This document shows, piece by piece, positions 28,548-38,988 of a stretch of DNA of 64,000 nt. Location: NCBI GenBank assembly GCA_902762955.1, contig CACWQH010000002.1, forward strand, positions 78,934 through 142,933, read 5' to 3'. Under the pieces are notes generated by a model that had not been told where the DNA came from, ran no database searches, and saw nothing but the letters and a program-made list of their open reading frames with translations. Both the position numbers and the translations under genes were made by a program. Every line of letters starts with the position of its first letter. Positions within the stretch are counted from its first letter, which is position 1. This DNA is from an uncultured Lachnospiraceae bacterium. Its GTDB lineage: Bacteria; Bacillota; Clostridia; Lachnospirales; Lachnospiraceae.

Positions 28548-29234
28548 TTATTTGCCAACCTTTACTGTTTCCTTAATCATTACTAATGATTTCTTTGGTC
28601 CAGGAACGGCACCCTTTACCAAAATTACATTGTTCTCAACATCTATCTTAACTATCTCAAGATTCTGTACTGTAACTCTTACGTTACCCATATGTCCAGG
28701 CATCTTCTTACCCTTGAATACTCTACCCGGAGTAGTTGCAGAACCATTTGAACCAGCATGACGATGGTACTTTGAACCATGAGCTGAAGGGCCTGAACGC
28801 ATTCCGTATCTCTTTATACCGCCTGCATATCCTTTACCCTTTGACTTAGCAGTTACATCAACCTTATCACCCTCTGCAAAGATGTCAGCCTTTATTACAC
28901 TCTCACCTGCAGTGTAATCAGCTACATTTTCTACTCTGAATTCTCTTACGAATTTCTTAGGTGTAGTTCCTGCTTTCTTGAAATGTCCAACCTCAGCCTT
29001 ACCAGCACCATGTGGGTTTCTGATAACTTTCTTTCCTGAAACATCCTTTGTAACTACTTTTTCTTTCTTTTCGCCAAAACCTACCTGAATTGCATCGTAA
29101 CCGTCATTATCAACTGTTTTTACCTGAGTTACAACACATGGTCCGGCCTCTAATACTGTTACCGGTGTTAATACACCATCTTCGTTGAAGATTTGAGTCA
29201 TTCCGACTTTTGTTGCTAAAATAGCTTTCTTCAT
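28548..29234 (-). CDS. rplC: 50S ribosomal protein L3
   Basis: 228 residues; [16 protein letters not shown] start and the central [20 protein letters not shown] (20 residues) extension that reaches the peptidyl-transferase centre. Confidence 0.98.
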   Translation of the reverse strand: MKKAILATKVGMTQIFNEDGVLTPVTVLEAGPCVVTQVKTVDNDGYDAIQVGFGEKKEKVVTKDVSGKKVIRNPHGAGKAEVGHFKKAGTTPKKFVREFRVENVADYTAGESVIKADIFAEGDKVDVTAKSKGKGYAGGIKRYGMRSGPSAHGSKYHRHAGSNGSATTPGRVFKGKKMPGHMGNVRVTVQNLEIVKIDVENNVILVKGAVPGPKKSLVMIKETVKVGK

Positions 29235-29352
29235 TTTTAATTTCCTCCTAATTTAATTCACAGCGGATTGCCGAAGCAATCATACTAAATTCATCCTTTC
29301 TTATTTAATAGGATGTAATTAGGTATTTACTGCATAACTTTTTTGTTTCTGA

Positions 29353-29664
29353 TTACTTCATCTTAACGTCTACGTATACGCCGGCTGACATATCCATCTT
29401 CTGAAGAGCATCGATAGTCTTCTGTGATGGTGATATAACGTCGATGAGTCTCTTGTGAGTTCTTTGCTCGAACTGTTCTCTTGAATCCTTATACTTATGA
29501 ACAGCTCTTAAGATTGTGATCTTCTCAACCTTAGTAGGCATTGGAACAGGTCCGCTTACCTTTGCTCCTGTACTCTTTACAGTTTCAATGATTTGCTTTG
29601 CTGCCTGATCAATTAACTTATGATCATATGCCTTCAATGTGATTCTCATAATTTGACTTGCCAT
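29353..29664 (-). CDS. rpsJ: 30S ribosomal protein S10
   Basis: 103 residues; [20 protein letters not shown] (20 residues) start, GPVPMPTK and [20 protein letters not shown]. Also NusE, part of transcription antitermination complexes. First gene of the S10-spc-alpha superoperon; preceded by a promoter and a roughly 240-nt structured leader. Confidence 0.98.
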   Translation of the reverse strand: MASQIMRITLKAYDHKLIDQAAKQIIETVKSTGAKVSGPVPMPTKVEKITILRAVHKYKDSREQFEQRTHKRLIDVISPSQKTIDALQKMDMSAGVYVDVKMK

Positions 29665-29702
29665 AAAAAAAGCCGCCTCCTTTTCGCACTTTGTTTCAGT
29701 AC

Positions 29703-29812
29703 GACAAGCGGTGACTGTACAACTTTCCCGTGTGTGTCATAAATTTCTTCGTTATGATTTCACACGTCATCTCTGCCCATTGGCAGATGGTTATTAAGTA
29801 CAGTGACTTGTC
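29703..29812 (-). ncRNA. Multi-branched leader RNA upstream of rpsJ
   Basis: A closed multi-stem structure is seen directly. Outer stem GACAAG (29703-29708) / CTTGTC (29807-29812), then ACTGTAC (29714-29720) / GTACAGT (29798-29804). Inside are two hairpins: GTGTG-TCATAA (29732-29742) with TTATGA (29752-29757) and CACAC (29761-29765); and CATC..TGCC (29768-29777) with GGCAGATG (29782-29789). It ends about 40 nt before the rpsJ start, a position suited to control by a ribosomal protein. The effector is unknown. Confidence 0.65.
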
Positions 29813-29845
29813 GCCAGTTATTATTAATTGACATTCGCTCCACGA

Positions 29846-29882
29846 AAAACCCGCTTATTTGCTTAAGCGGCAACCTCCGCTT
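29846..29882 (-). terminator. Attenuator with competing hairpins in rpsJ leader
   Basis: In RNA order AAGCGG (29882-29877), CCGCTTA (29870-29864), TAAGCGG (29857-29851), then GTTTTTC. The middle segment can pair with the upstream segment or with the downstream one; the latter makes a 7-bp stem followed by T5, an intrinsic terminator. This is a terminator/antiterminator arrangement. A further AATGTCA/TGACATT pairing (29893-29899 with 29829-29835) encloses it. Confidence 0.55.
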
Positions 29883-29910
29883 CAACGCTATCAATGTCAC
29901 AGCAATAGCC

Positions 29911-29939
29911 ATTATATAACATGTGAAATCATAATGCAA
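29911..29939 (-). promoter_or_regulatory. Promoter of the rpsJ superoperon
   Basis: On the minus strand TTGCAT (29939-29934), 17 nt, TATAAT (29916-29911). The inferred start near 29904 gives a leader of about 240 nt before rpsJ. Confidence 0.7.
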
Positions 29940-30022
29940 GAACTTTTTTAATTATTTTTTAAAATTATTTTTTCAATATTTTTCTTTTGAAAATATTTTT
30001 CTTTCCTATTAAATATATAATC

Positions 30023-30910
30023 TTATAAATTATTATCCTTATTCGGATTATCTACTATATCATTTACGTAGCTATTCTCCGGCATATTGGAATAACCTGA
30101 TATATCGTTTCCATAATTATTGTTGGAAGTATTGGCAGAATTACTGCTATAGCCCACTATATCATTTCCATATACATTATCAGCACCGGCGTTATTTTGT
30201 CTGTTCTGCATATATGCATTACTGTCATAGCCTGCTTTATCGGCAGTATTTAAAGCCTTTAAGGTTTTTCCGCTTTGAATAGCTGCAAATATAAATAAAG
30301 CTACCATAAGCGCACCTGCTATGTACCAGCCGAGAGTTGACCATTTGTTATCTGTTGTATCTATGGTAAGTTCATAATAATTAGGTCTGTAGCCCCACGC
30401 ATTATAAAAGCCATCAGATAAATCACTCATGTAATCTCTATAATACTTGCTAACCTCAGAACCTACATTTGTAATCTTTCCTTCAAATATTACAGGTGTA
30501 TGAAGAGCTTTCATACCTGTCTCATCATACATATAGTCCCATGTAGCATCGATAACCTCATCAATCTTAGCATAATTTTTCTTGCCCTTAACGGTAAGAG
30601 ACATAATATCTCCGTTTTCAAGCATTATTATACAATGCTGTTCCTTACCTGTAGGGATTCCGTTTACCTTATGTGTTGTTTCTGCATACCAGTCAAAGCA
30701 GACATCCACTCCTACCTGAACATACTCACCCTTTTGCGGACTTGCACCATCAGCCGTCATCTCACTTATATCCTGTGCATGTCCAAAATAATAATCCGCA
30801 TGAGATATAAGATTTACAATTCCAAATCCCACAAGAAGCAAGCTTATCAGGCTGAATAATATTATTGTAGCTATGCAGCCGCCCTTTGTTTTTCCACCAT
30901 TTTGATTCAT
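30023..30910 (-). CDS. Unknown membrane protein with repeat tail
   Basis: A 295-residue protein that I do not recognise. One N-terminal helix (about 13-34), an extracellular region of about 150 residues with YAETTHKVNGIPTGKEQH and a predicted beta-rich domain, a second helix (about 197-214), and a polar cytosolic tail. The tail has three imperfect repeats, centred on VYGNDIVGYS, NYGNDISGYS and SYVNDIV, separated by asparagine/serine-rich linkers. Monocistronic: AT-rich spacer to the rpsJ promoter after it. No enzyme motif is visible. Confidence 0.8.
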   Translation of the reverse strand: MNQNGGKTKGGCIATIILFSLISLLLVGFGIVNLISHADYYFGHAQDISEMTADGASPQKGEYVQVGVDVCFDWYAETTHKVNGIPTGKEQHCIIMLENGDIMSLTVKGKKNYAKIDEVIDATWDYMYDETGMKALHTPVIFEGKITNVGSEVSKYYRDYMSDLSDGFYNAWGYRPNYYELTIDTTDNKWSTLGWYIAGALMVALFIFAAIQSGKTLKALNTADKAGYDSNAYMQNRQNNAGADNVYGNDIVGYSSNSANTSNNNYGNDISGYSNMPENSYVNDIVDNPNKDNNL

Positions 30911-31020
30911 ATAAAAATCCTCCCAATTTTCTAAAATTAGTCTACGATATTTCTCCCTCTTCGATAATCTCTTCTATATATAAGAAATCTTTCAATTGAG
31001 TTATCCATTGCCCATTATAC

Positions 31021-31051
31021 AAAAAGTGCAGAGATTTTTCAACCTCTGCAC
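31021..31051 (-). terminator. Terminator after fba
   Basis: GTGCAGAG (31026-31033) / CTCTGCAC (31044-31051), T5 on the minus strand at 31025-31021. Confidence 0.85.
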
Positions 31052-31080
31052 CTTTATTAATTAATTGGTTGTTATAGGAT

Positions 31081-31944
31081 TTAGGCCTTGCCTGCTGAAC
31101 CAAATACAGCTACACGATCCTTAACCTCATCTCTGATTGCCTGAGCACCGGGAGCAAGAAGCTTACGTGGGTCATAACCCTTGCCTTCAAGATCCTTACC
31201 TGCCTCTATGTACTTACGTGTTGCAGCAGCAAATACAAGCTGACACTCTGTATTTACATTAACCTTAGCAACACCCATAGAGATTGCTTTCTTAATCTGC
31301 TCATCAGGTATACCTGAACCACCGTGAAGTACAAGTGGAGTATTACCTGTAACAGCCTTGATACTCTCAAGAACGTTAAACTGAAGTCCTGCCCAGTTTT
31401 CAGGATACTTACCGTGGATATTACCGATACCGCATGCAAGCATTGTAACACCTAAGTCATTAACCTGCTTACACTCTTCAGGATCAGCACACTCACCTGT
31501 TGAAACGACACCGTCTTCTTCACCGCCGATACCGCCTACCTCTGCCTCAAGGGAAATTCCCTTTTCGTTACAGATAGCAACAAGTTCCTTAGTCTTGGCG
31601 ATATTCTCCTCAAGAGGGAGTGATGAACCATCAAACATGATAGAAGTAAATCCTGCCTCTATACAAGCCTTAGCTCCTTCGTATGAACCATGATCAAGAT
31701 GAAGGGCTACAGGAACTGTGATTCCAAGTGACTCATCCATAGCCTTAACCATAGCTGCAACTGTCTTAAATCCTGTCATATACTTACCGGCGCCTTCTGA
31801 TACACCAAGTATAACAGGTGTCTTAAGCTCCTCACACTCAAGAAGAACTGACTTTGTCCACTCGAGATTATTGATGTTGAACTGTGCTACAGCATATCCG
31901 CCTGCAACAGCCTTTTCAAGCATTTCCTTTGCTGAAACTAACAT
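31081..31944 (-). CDS. fba: Fructose-1,6-bisphosphate aldolase, class II
   Basis: Zinc-dependent aldolase of glycolysis/gluconeogenesis, 287 residues. Zinc histidines in VPVALHLDHGSYE, at NIHGKYPENW (IHGKY) and in PLVLHGGSGIP; the C-terminal GVAKVNVNTE binds substrate phosphate. Monocistronic, own terminator. Confidence 0.97.
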   Translation of the reverse strand: MLVSAKEMLEKAVAGGYAVAQFNINNLEWTKSVLLECEELKTPVILGVSEGAGKYMTGFKTVAAMVKAMDESLGITVPVALHLDHGSYEGAKACIEAGFTSIMFDGSSLPLEENIAKTKELVAICNEKGISLEAEVGGIGGEEDGVVSTGECADPEECKQVNDLGVTMLACGIGNIHGKYPENWAGLQFNVLESIKAVTGNTPLVLHGGSGIPDEQIKKAISMGVAKVNVNTECQLVFAAATRKYIEAGKDLEGKGYDPRKLLAPGAQAIRDEVKDRVAVFGSAGKA

Positions 31945-32034
31945 TGTGACATCCTCCGTTTATTTATTTTGATGTTCGTGACTATATTAGCATAGCCTAA
32001 CAACCTTCCTATATTATACTATAAGATTGATTAA

Positions 32035-32084
32035 AAATAAAGATGATAAATGAGAAAATATTACTCAATTTATCATCTTTATTT
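32035..32084 (-). terminator. Terminator after uvrA
   Basis: Perfect 17-bp inverted repeat, arms 32035-32051 and 32068-32084, AT-rich with GATGAT in the middle; the downstream side on the minus strand is T-rich. Closes the uvrB-orf-uvrA transcript. Confidence 0.8.
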
Positions 32085-32146
32085 TATAAGATATTACCCT
32101 TAAATAAGAAGATATTTTTTTATAAAAGCCTTTATAAATATCAATA

Positions 32147-34978
32147 TTAGCCCTTCAGATATTTCTTTAAATACTGCCCGGTGTAGGATTTCTTAATCTT
32201 GGCTACCTCCTCAGGCGTGCCCGTTGCGACCACCGTTCCACCGTTTTCTCCGCCCTCAGGTCCCATATCTATGATATAATCGGCAGTTTTTATCACATCC
32301 AGATTATGTTCTATAACAACAACTGTATTGCCTCCTTCGCAAAGCTTTTGTAATATATTTACAAGCTTATGAACATCCGCAAAGTGAAGTCCTGTTGTCG
32401 GTTCATCAAGAACATATATGGTTCTTCCGGTACTTCTTCTGCTAAGCTCGGCAGCAAGCTTGATACGCTGAGCCTCACCACCGGAAAGAGTGGTAGACGG
32501 TTGTCCAAGCTTGATGTATCCGAGTCCTACATCTCTTAAGGTTTCTATCTTCCTTAATATAAGCGGAACATTTTCAAAGAACTCACACGCCTCATCTACA
32601 GTCATATCAAGCACATCATATATGCTCTTTCCTTTATACTTAACTTCAAGGGTCTCTCTGTTATATCTCTTACCCTTGCACACCTCACAAGGTACATATA
32701 CATCCGCCAGGAAATGCATCTCGATTTTGATTATACCGTCACCCTTGCAGGCTTCACATCTTCCACCGGATACATTAAATGAGAATCTTCCTTTATTATA
32801 TCCCATCGCCTTGGCATCCTTGGTATTGGCAAATAAATCCCTTATAAGATCAAACACTCCGGTGTAAGTTGCCGGATTGGATCTTGGTGAGCGTCCTATA
32901 GGCGACTGGTCGATATTGATTATCTTATCCAGCTGGTCAAGTCCTTTTATTTTGTCATGATTTCCTGCTTTAATCTTGGCACGGTTTAATTCTCTTGCAA
33001 GTCTTTTGTAAAGTATTTCATTTACTAGAGAGCTCTTTCCCGAACCCGAAACTCCGGTTACACAGGTCATAACTCCGAGCGGGAATTTAACATTGATATT
33101 TTTAAGATTATTTTCTCTTGCTCCCACAACCTCTATAAAGCCTGCCGGTGCCTTTCTTTCCTTTGGAACAGGTATGGTTATCTTTCTGCTAAGATAGGCT
33201 CCCGTAATCGACTCCGGACAGTCTATAATGTCCTGAACGGTTCCTGCTGCCACAACCTCTCCGCCGTTCGCACCTGCTCCCGGACCTATATCCACTATAT
33301 AATCCGCTGCATACATGGTATCTTCATCATGTTCTACAACTATAAGTGTATTGCCCAGATCTCTCAAGTTTTTAAGAGCTGACAGAAGCTTGTCATTGTC
33401 CCTTTGATGAAGTCCTATACTCGGCTCATCAAGAATATATGCCACTCCCATGAGTCCGGAACCTATCTGGGTAGCAAGTCTTATACGCTGTGCCTCTCCA
33501 CCGGAAAGGGTACCTGTTGCTCTGGCAAGCGAAAGGTATTCGAGTCCGACATTTACCAAAAATCCGACCCTTGCCTTTATCTCCTTGATAACCTGATATC
33601 CTATGGAAATCTGTCTTTCCGTAAGGTTCATATTATTGAGAAACTCATTTAGTCTTACAATGGACATCTCTGTTATCTCGGCAATATTTTTATCACTGAC
33701 AGTAACCGCAAGTGACTCCGGCTTAAGCCTCTTTCCTCCACAGACATCACATGGAGTAATGGTCATATAACTCTCATATTCAGCCTTGATGCTTTCCGAA
33801 GACTCGCGATATCTTCTTTTTACATTTTCTATGAGACCCTCAAACTCCACATTGTACTCGGCATTTGAGACTCTCTTGCTGTGATAGCGAACTTTGATGG
33901 TTTCGCCATCGGTACCATATATAAGTACATGCTTTGCCTTGTCGGAGAGCTTTTCAAAAGGTTTATCAAGGGAAAACTTATATTTTTCGGCAAGTGCTTC
34001 GAGGGTAGCATGTGTATAGCTGCTTTCCTTTCCTGCCGACTGCCATCCAAGCACGGCGATAGCACCGTCATTGATGGACAGGCTGGTATCCGGTATCATA
34101 AGATCTATATCAAACTCACGCTTAAAACCAAGACCGGTACAACAAGGACATGCGCCGAAAGGATTGTTAAATGAAAAGCTTCTCGGTTCTATCTCATCTA
34201 TGCTTATACCGCAATCAGGGCACGAAAAGCTATCAGAGAAGCTTAACATCTCTCCTCCGATTACATCTACCTTAAGCAGTCCCTCGGACATCTTAAGAAC
34301 CGTCTCTATTGATTCTCCGAGTCTTAACTCTATGCCTTCCTTGACAGCGAGTCTGTCAACAACTATATCGATATTATGCTTTTTATTTTTTTCAAGCTCT
34401 ATCTCTTCGCTTAAATCATATAAATTTCCGTCAATTATCGCTCTTACAAAACCAGTCTTTCTCGCATGTGCCAGAAGTTTTGTGTGTTCACCCTTTCTTC
34501 CCCTTATAACAGGAGCAAGAAGCTGGAACTTTGTTCCCTCCGGCAATTCCATGATATCATCAACCATCTGATCCACAGTCTGCCTCGATATCTCTTTCCC
34601 ACACTTAGGACAGTGAGGTATACCTATACGTGCATAAAGCAGTCTCAGATAATCATATATTTCAGTAACTGTACCTACAGTAGAACGCGGATTTCTGTTA
34701 GTGGACTTCTGGTCGATGGATATGGATGGAGAAAGTCCTTCTATGGAATCAACATCCGGCTTATCCGAAAGTCCAAGGAACTGTCTTGCATATGAAGACA
34801 GCGATTCCATATACTTTCTCTGTCCTTCTGCATAAATTGTGTCAAATGCAAGCGATGACTTACCTGAACCTGAAAGTCCGGTAAGAACAACAAATTTATC
34901 TCTCGGAATCTTTATATCTATGCTTTTTAGATTGTGCTCTCTCGCACCCTTTATCGTAATGTACTTATGCTCACTCAT
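32147..34978 (-). CDS. uvrA: Excinuclease ABC subunit A
   Basis: Damage-recognition ATPase of nucleotide excision repair, 943 residues. Two ABC modules with Walker [10 protein letters not shown] and GVSGSGKSS, signature motifs LSGGEAQR twice, and zinc-finger cysteine pairs (CPKC, CPDC...CPCC, CEAC...CEVC). Follows orf106 by 1 nt. Regulated with uvrB if the upstream SOS box is used. Confidence 0.98.
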   Translation of the reverse strand: MSEHKYITIKGAREHNLKSIDIKIPRDKFVVLTGLSGSGKSSLAFDTIYAEGQRKYMESLSSYARQFLGLSDKPDVDSIEGLSPSISIDQKSTNRNPRSTVGTVTEIYDYLRLLYARIGIPHCPKCGKEISRQTVDQMVDDIMELPEGTKFQLLAPVIRGRKGEHTKLLAHARKTGFVRAIIDGNLYDLSEEIELEKNKKHNIDIVVDRLAVKEGIELRLGESIETVLKMSEGLLKVDVIGGEMLSFSDSFSCPDCGISIDEIEPRSFSFNNPFGACPCCTGLGFKREFDIDLMIPDTSLSINDGAIAVLGWQSAGKESSYTHATLEALAEKYKFSLDKPFEKLSDKAKHVLIYGTDGETIKVRYHSKRVSNAEYNVEFEGLIENVKRRYRESSESIKAEYESYMTITPCDVCGGKRLKPESLAVTVSDKNIAEITEMSIVRLNEFLNNMNLTERQISIGYQVIKEIKARVGFLVNVGLEYLSLARATGTLSGGEAQRIRLATQIGSGLMGVAYILDEPSIGLHQRDNDKLLSALKNLRDLGNTLIVVEHDEDTMYAADYIVDIGPGAGANGGEVVAAGTVQDIIDCPESITGAYLSRKITIPVPKERKAPAGFIEVVGARENNLKNINVKFPLGVMTCVTGVSGSGKSSLVNEILYKRLARELNRAKIKAGNHDKIKGLDQLDKIINIDQSPIGRSPRSNPATYTGVFDLIRDLFANTKDAKAMGYNKGRFSFNVSGGRCEACKGDGIIKIEMHFLADVYVPCEVCKGKRYNRETLEVKYKGKSIYDVLDMTVDEACEFFENVPLILRKIETLRDVGLGYIKLGQPSTTLSGGEAQRIKLAAELSRRSTGRTIYVLDEPTTGLHFADVHKLVNILQKLCEGGNTVVVIEHNLDVIKTADYIIDMGPEGGENGGTVVATGTPEEVAKIKKSYTGQYLKKYLKG

Positions 34979-34979
34979 T

Positions 34980-35300
34980 TTATCTCTCCGGCAGATACTC
35001 GTTCTTTATTTTTTCTACCTTATTTTCCACCTTGTCAACATACTTCTTCATCATCTTTTCAATTTCATTCTTAGCCTTCTCGATATCAAGCTTGTTTTTC
35101 TGATTGAGGATATAAACTGCTGCGCAGCCTGCAGCAATCGCTGTAGTCATAAAGCAGGCAAATGCAATCTTTTTCTTTCTCTTCTTGCAGTATCTTTCCT
35201 CTTCAATTATGTTTTCCTCTTCCTCAAGCACATCTGCCACATCCTCAACAGGTATGTTGCATCTCATGGAAATCTCTGAAATCATCTCGTCTCTATACAT
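34980..35300 (-). CDS. Small membrane protein with coiled coil, between uvrB and uvrA
   Basis: 106 residues, unrecognised. Acidic N-terminal helix ([18 protein letters not shown]), basic stretch RYCKKRKKK, one membrane helix (about 46-65), then a charged amphipathic helix (about 68-102) likely to be a coiled coil. Orientation by the positive-inside rule puts the N-terminus in the cytosol. Ends 1 nt before the uvrA start codon, so it is within the repair operon; why is unclear. Confidence 0.8.
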   Translation of the reverse strand: MYRDEMISEISMRCNIPVEDVADVLEEEENIIEEERYCKKRKKKIAFACFMTTAIAAGCAAVYILNQKNKLDIEKAKNEIEKMMKKYVDKVENKVEKIKNEYLPER

Positions 35301-35376
35301 CTTTTTGTCCTCCTTAAAATATATTTTTAATATTAATTACATTTACATACTTTTATTATTCACAAAAATATGTTTT

Positions 35377-37371
35377 TTAATCGTCATAGTCACGAAGCTT
35401 GATCTTAAGCTCCTTTAATTCATCTCTTATAATCGCTGCATTTTCAAAATCAAGTTCTGCCGCTGCTTTATTCATACGCTTTGTAAGTCTTTCTATCTCT
35501 GCCTTAAGTTCCTTTTTAGTCATGGATTCAGGATCCTTTGAATACTTGCGGCTGTTCTTTACCTCTTCCTCATCTAACTCAACAGAAATTATATCTCTTA
35601 TGTTTTTCTTGATAGTTTCAGGTGTTATGCCGTGTTCCTTATTGTATTCATCCTGAAGCTTTCTTCTTCTGTTGGTTTCCTCTATCGCGTGACGCATGGA
35701 GTCGGTTATTACGTCAGCATACATTATAACATGTCCATCAACATTTCTTGCGGCACGGCCTATGGTCTGAACAAGTGAGGTTTCGGAACGAAGGAAGCCT
35801 TCCTTATCCGCATCAAGTATGGCCACAAGCGTTATCTCCGGTATGTCAAGTCCCTCTCTTAAAAGGTTGATTCCTACAAGTACATCAAATACTCCAAGTC
35901 TCAAATCCCTGACTATCTCGATACGCTCAAGTGTATCTATGTCAGAATGAAGATATTTAACCTTTATATCAAGCTGCTTCATATAGTCTGTCAAATCTTC
36001 GGCCATACGCTTGGTAAGAGTAGTGACCAAAATCTTATGTCCCAGCTCTGTTTCCTTTTTAACTTCAGCAACTAAATCATCTATCTGTCCCTCTACAGGT
36101 CTAACATCTATAACCGGATCAAGAAGTCCCGTAGGTCTTATAATCTGCTCAACACGATTTTCCTCATGCTCTTTTTCGTATGAAGAAGGAGTAGCGGATA
36201 CATACATTATATCATCCACTCTCTCCTCAAACTCTTCAAAGTTAAGAGGTCTGTTATCAAGAGCAGACGGAAGTCTGAAGCCGTAATCCACAAGAGTCTG
36301 CTTTCTCGCTCTGTCACCTGCATACATACCCCTTATCTGCGGAAGGGTAATGTGTGACTCATCTATTATAATAAGGTAATCACCGTTAAAGAATTTGAGC
36401 AGAGTATTAGGCGTTGCACCCGGCTCTAGGCCTGCCAGAACTCTGGAGTAATTCTCAACTCCTGAACAAAAGCCGGTCTCCTTAAGCATCTCCATGTCAA
36501 ACTCCGTACGTTCTTTTATTCTCTGGGCTTCGAGGAGCTTATCATTTTCCTTAAAATACTTTACTCTTTCATCAAGTTCTTCCTCTATATCCACTATCGC
36601 CTTTTCAAGCTTATCACTGGCAACCACATAGTGAGAAGCAGGGAAGATACATGCAAAGGAAAGGGACTTTTTTATCTCGCCGGTAAGAGGATCAAACTCA
36701 ACTATCCTGTCTATCTCATCTCCAAAAAACTCTATACGAAGGCCATCCTCAAAGGTAGAAACCGGAAGTACATCCACCACATCTCCCTTGACTCTAAAAT
36801 TACCTCTCGAAAAATCCATATCATTTCTGGTGTACTGGATATCCACAAGCTCACGTATAACCTCATCCCTGTCCTTATTCATACCCGGTCTTAAGGAAAT
36901 CATCATGGATTTATAATCTTCAGGATCACCTATACCGTAGATACAGGAAACCGACGAAACAACTATTACATCCTTTCGCTCGATGAGCGCTGCCGTAGCA
37001 CTATGACGCATCTTATCTATCTCATCATTTATGGAAGAATCCTTTGCTATATAGGTATCCGTCTGCGGAACGTATGCTTCAGGCTGATAGTAATCATAAT
37101 ATGAAACAAAATACTCAACCGCATTATTAGGGAAAAATGCCTTAAACTCACTGTAAAGCTGTGCCGCAAGAGTTTTATTGTGGGATATAATAAGTGTAGG
37201 TTTATTTAAAGCCGCAATAACATTGGCCATGGTAAAGGTCTTACCTGAACCGGTAACGCCAAGCAATGTCTGCTGCTTTTTACCCTGCTTAAATCCATCC
37301 ACAAGACCTGCTATAGCCTCCGGCTGATCTCCTGTCGGTGCATATTCAGATACTAACTCAAAATGATCCAT
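35377..37371 (-). CDS. uvrB: Excinuclease ABC subunit B
   Basis: Helicase-like damage verifier of excision repair, 664 residues from the ATG at 37371, chosen because GGAG lies 6 nt upstream; a reading from 37401 has no site. Walker [11 protein letters not shown], beta-hairpin region [20 protein letters not shown] (20 residues), helicase motifs including QTIGRAARN, and the C-terminal UVR domain ([23 protein letters not shown] in parts) that binds UvrC. Confidence 0.97.
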   Translation of the reverse strand: MDHFELVSEYAPTGDQPEAIAGLVDGFKQGKKQQTLLGVTGSGKTFTMANVIAALNKPTLIISHNKTLAAQLYSEFKAFFPNNAVEYFVSYYDYYQPEAYVPQTDTYIAKDSSINDEIDKMRHSATAALIERKDVIVVSSVSCIYGIGDPEDYKSMMISLRPGMNKDRDEVIRELVDIQYTRNDMDFSRGNFRVKGDVVDVLPVSTFEDGLRIEFFGDEIDRIVEFDPLTGEIKKSLSFACIFPASHYVVASDKLEKAIVDIEEELDERVKYFKENDKLLEAQRIKERTEFDMEMLKETGFCSGVENYSRVLAGLEPGATPNTLLKFFNGDYLIIIDESHITLPQIRGMYAGDRARKQTLVDYGFRLPSALDNRPLNFEEFEERVDDIMYVSATPSSYEKEHEENRVEQIIRPTGLLDPVIDVRPVEGQIDDLVAEVKKETELGHKILVTTLTKRMAEDLTDYMKQLDIKVKYLHSDIDTLERIEIVRDLRLGVFDVLVGINLLREGLDIPEITLVAILDADKEGFLRSETSLVQTIGRAARNVDGHVIMYADVITDSMRHAIEETNRRRKLQDEYNKEHGITPETIKKNIRDIISVELDEEEVKNSRKYSKDPESMTKKELKAEIERLTKRMNKAAAELDFENAAIIRDELKELKIKLRDYDD

Positions 37372-37496
37372 ATCAATCTCCATTTTTAACAAACAAATCA
37401 AACAACAAACAGTTATACTTTCTCTTTACAATACAAATAACTTTACTTTCACAAGCAAAGTTTTTCATATAATAATCTACTATAACATAAAGGGAT

Positions 37497-37538
37497 AAAA
37501 AAGTACAGAACAATTGTTCGATTATTCTGTACTTTTTT
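37497..37538 (-). terminator. Terminator after dnaA with SOS box in its loop
   Basis: Perfect 14-bp stem, arms 37497-37510 and 37525-37538 (AAAAAAGTACAGAA / TTCTGTACTTTTTT), T6 on the minus strand. The 14-nt loop plus part of one arm contains GAAC-AATT-GTTC, a LexA-type core. Confidence 0.85.
37508..37519. promoter_or_regulatory. LexA/SOS box upstream of uvrB
   Basis: GAAC (37508-37511), AATT, GTTC (37516-37519), flanked by G to give GTTCG. It lies just upstream of a candidate -35/-10 pair (TGTACT 37507-37502, 17 nt, TATAGT 37484-37479). uvrB and uvrA are classic LexA targets, so this supports GAAC-N4-GTTC as the SOS core here. Confidence 0.7.
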
Positions 37539-37593
37539 TATTTATCTTTTTCGTATATAAAAATCTCGTATATTAGTTTGCAGATTTCAATAC

Positions 37594-38961
37594 CTATGTA
37601 ACCGGATTAAGCTTTTTAATTATGGTATCCATAGTATTTTTAAAGGACGCATCCGTCTTCATCTTATCCTCTATTCTCTTGATACCGTTCATAACTGTTG
37701 TATGGTCTTTTCCGCCGACAGCATTGCCAATTGATTGAAGCGATATCACAACATACTGCCTGCAAAGATACATAACAATCTGTCTGGCTGTAGCTATATC
37801 CTGATTTCTCTTCTTTGAACGAATATCATTTGGAGATATATTAAGATGCTCCGAAACCACATTAATTATCATGTCAGGAGTAAGTGTAACGTTGCTGTCC
37901 TTATTGATAATATCCTTGAGAGATTCCTTTGCACGCTCTAAAGTAACCTCTTCGTTCATAAGCTTTGAGAATATACTTATCTTATTTAAAGCACCCTCAA
38001 GCTCTCTGACATTGTTGGTAATATTTTCCGCAATATATATAAATACCTCTTCCGGAATTCCGGTAAGATGATCCGACTCTGCTTTATTTTTCAGAATCGC
38101 CATACGAGTCTCATAATCCGGCTCGTGGATATCTATCGGTACACCGCACTCAAATCTGGAAATGAGTCTCGCATCAAGAGTCTTAATCTCCTTAGGCGGT
38201 TTATCAGACGAAAGAATAATCTGTTTCTTGTCATTATAAAGCACATTAAAGGTATTAAAAAACTCATTTTGAGTACTATCCTTACCGATGATAAACTGAA
38301 TATCATCAATCAAAAGAACATCTACCTTACGATATTTTTCTCTGAATTCATTGACCTTTTGGTTCTTTATAGCATCAATTATTTCATTGGTAAACTGCTC
38401 GGAAGGCACATACAATACGCTTGCCTCACTGTTCTTTTTGAGGATGTAATGCGCGATTGACTGCATAAGGTGAGTCTTGCCAAGTCCTGCATTGCCATAT
38501 AAAAACAAAGGATTGAAATTGTCCTGTGCAGGCATGTCCGCAACCGCAAGGCAGGTAGCATGTGCATGTCTGTTACCGTCACCGACGACAAAGGTTTCAA
38601 AGGTATATTTTGGATTTAAGTTACTTCTGCTGACAGCTTCCTTATAAGAATCCGTTACCTCGATTTCCTTTTCTTCCTCTTTTATAAAATTCTTCTTTTC
38701 ATCAATTACTATTTCAATATTGACATCATTTAAGGTCTCTCTTATGGAAGAAAGCAAAAATAAATCAAATTCTTTTCTGCGTAAAAACTTAACAGCATTT
38801 TCGCCAAGCTTTTCATCCACATAAAAATAAACCGTATTATCCTTTACCTCAAATATCTTAAGAGAACGTATCCAGGTATTAATCATAATGCCGGAGATAT
38901 CGTACTGAGTCTCTAAAAGGGAGAGGATTTCCTCCCATTTATCTTCTATCAATTCTTTCAT
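37594..38961 (-). CDS. dnaA: Chromosomal replication initiator DnaA
   Basis: Origin-binding AAA+ initiator, 455 residues. Domain I (1-85), short charged linker (86-110), AAA+ core with Walker A GNAGLGKT 156-163 and Walker B LLIDD 216-220, and the domain IV helix-turn-helix with the DnaA signature GGKDHTTVM 416-424. Complete. Odd: neighbours are a GH13 gene and uvrB, not dnaN, recF or rpmH, and I see no cluster of TTATCCACA boxes in the flanks. It may be the only dnaA displaced from the origin, or a second copy. Confidence 0.95.
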   Translation of the reverse strand: MKELIEDKWEEILSLLETQYDISGIMINTWIRSLKIFEVKDNTVYFYVDEKLGENAVKFLRRKEFDLFLLSSIRETLNDVNIEIVIDEKKNFIKEEEKEIEVTDSYKEAVSRSNLNPKYTFETFVVGDGNRHAHATCLAVADMPAQDNFNPLFLYGNAGLGKTHLMQSIAHYILKKNSEASVLYVPSEQFTNEIIDAIKNQKVNEFREKYRKVDVLLIDDIQFIIGKDSTQNEFFNTFNVLYNDKKQIILSSDKPPKEIKTLDARLISRFECGVPIDIHEPDYETRMAILKNKAESDHLTGIPEEVFIYIAENITNNVRELEGALNKISIFSKLMNEEVTLERAKESLKDIINKDSNVTLTPDMIINVVSEHLNISPNDIRSKKRNQDIATARQIVMYLCRQYVVISLQSIGNAVGGKDHTTVMNGIKRIEDKMKTDASFKNTMDTIIKKLNPVT

Positions 38962-38988
38962 TATTATCCTCCGAAACGACGCGTGTCA

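Noticed and set aside
38379-38600. Small frames antisense or out of frame inside dnaA, ftsH and ribosomal genes
   Set aside because: All lie within strongly supported coding regions on other frames and lack ribosome binding sites.
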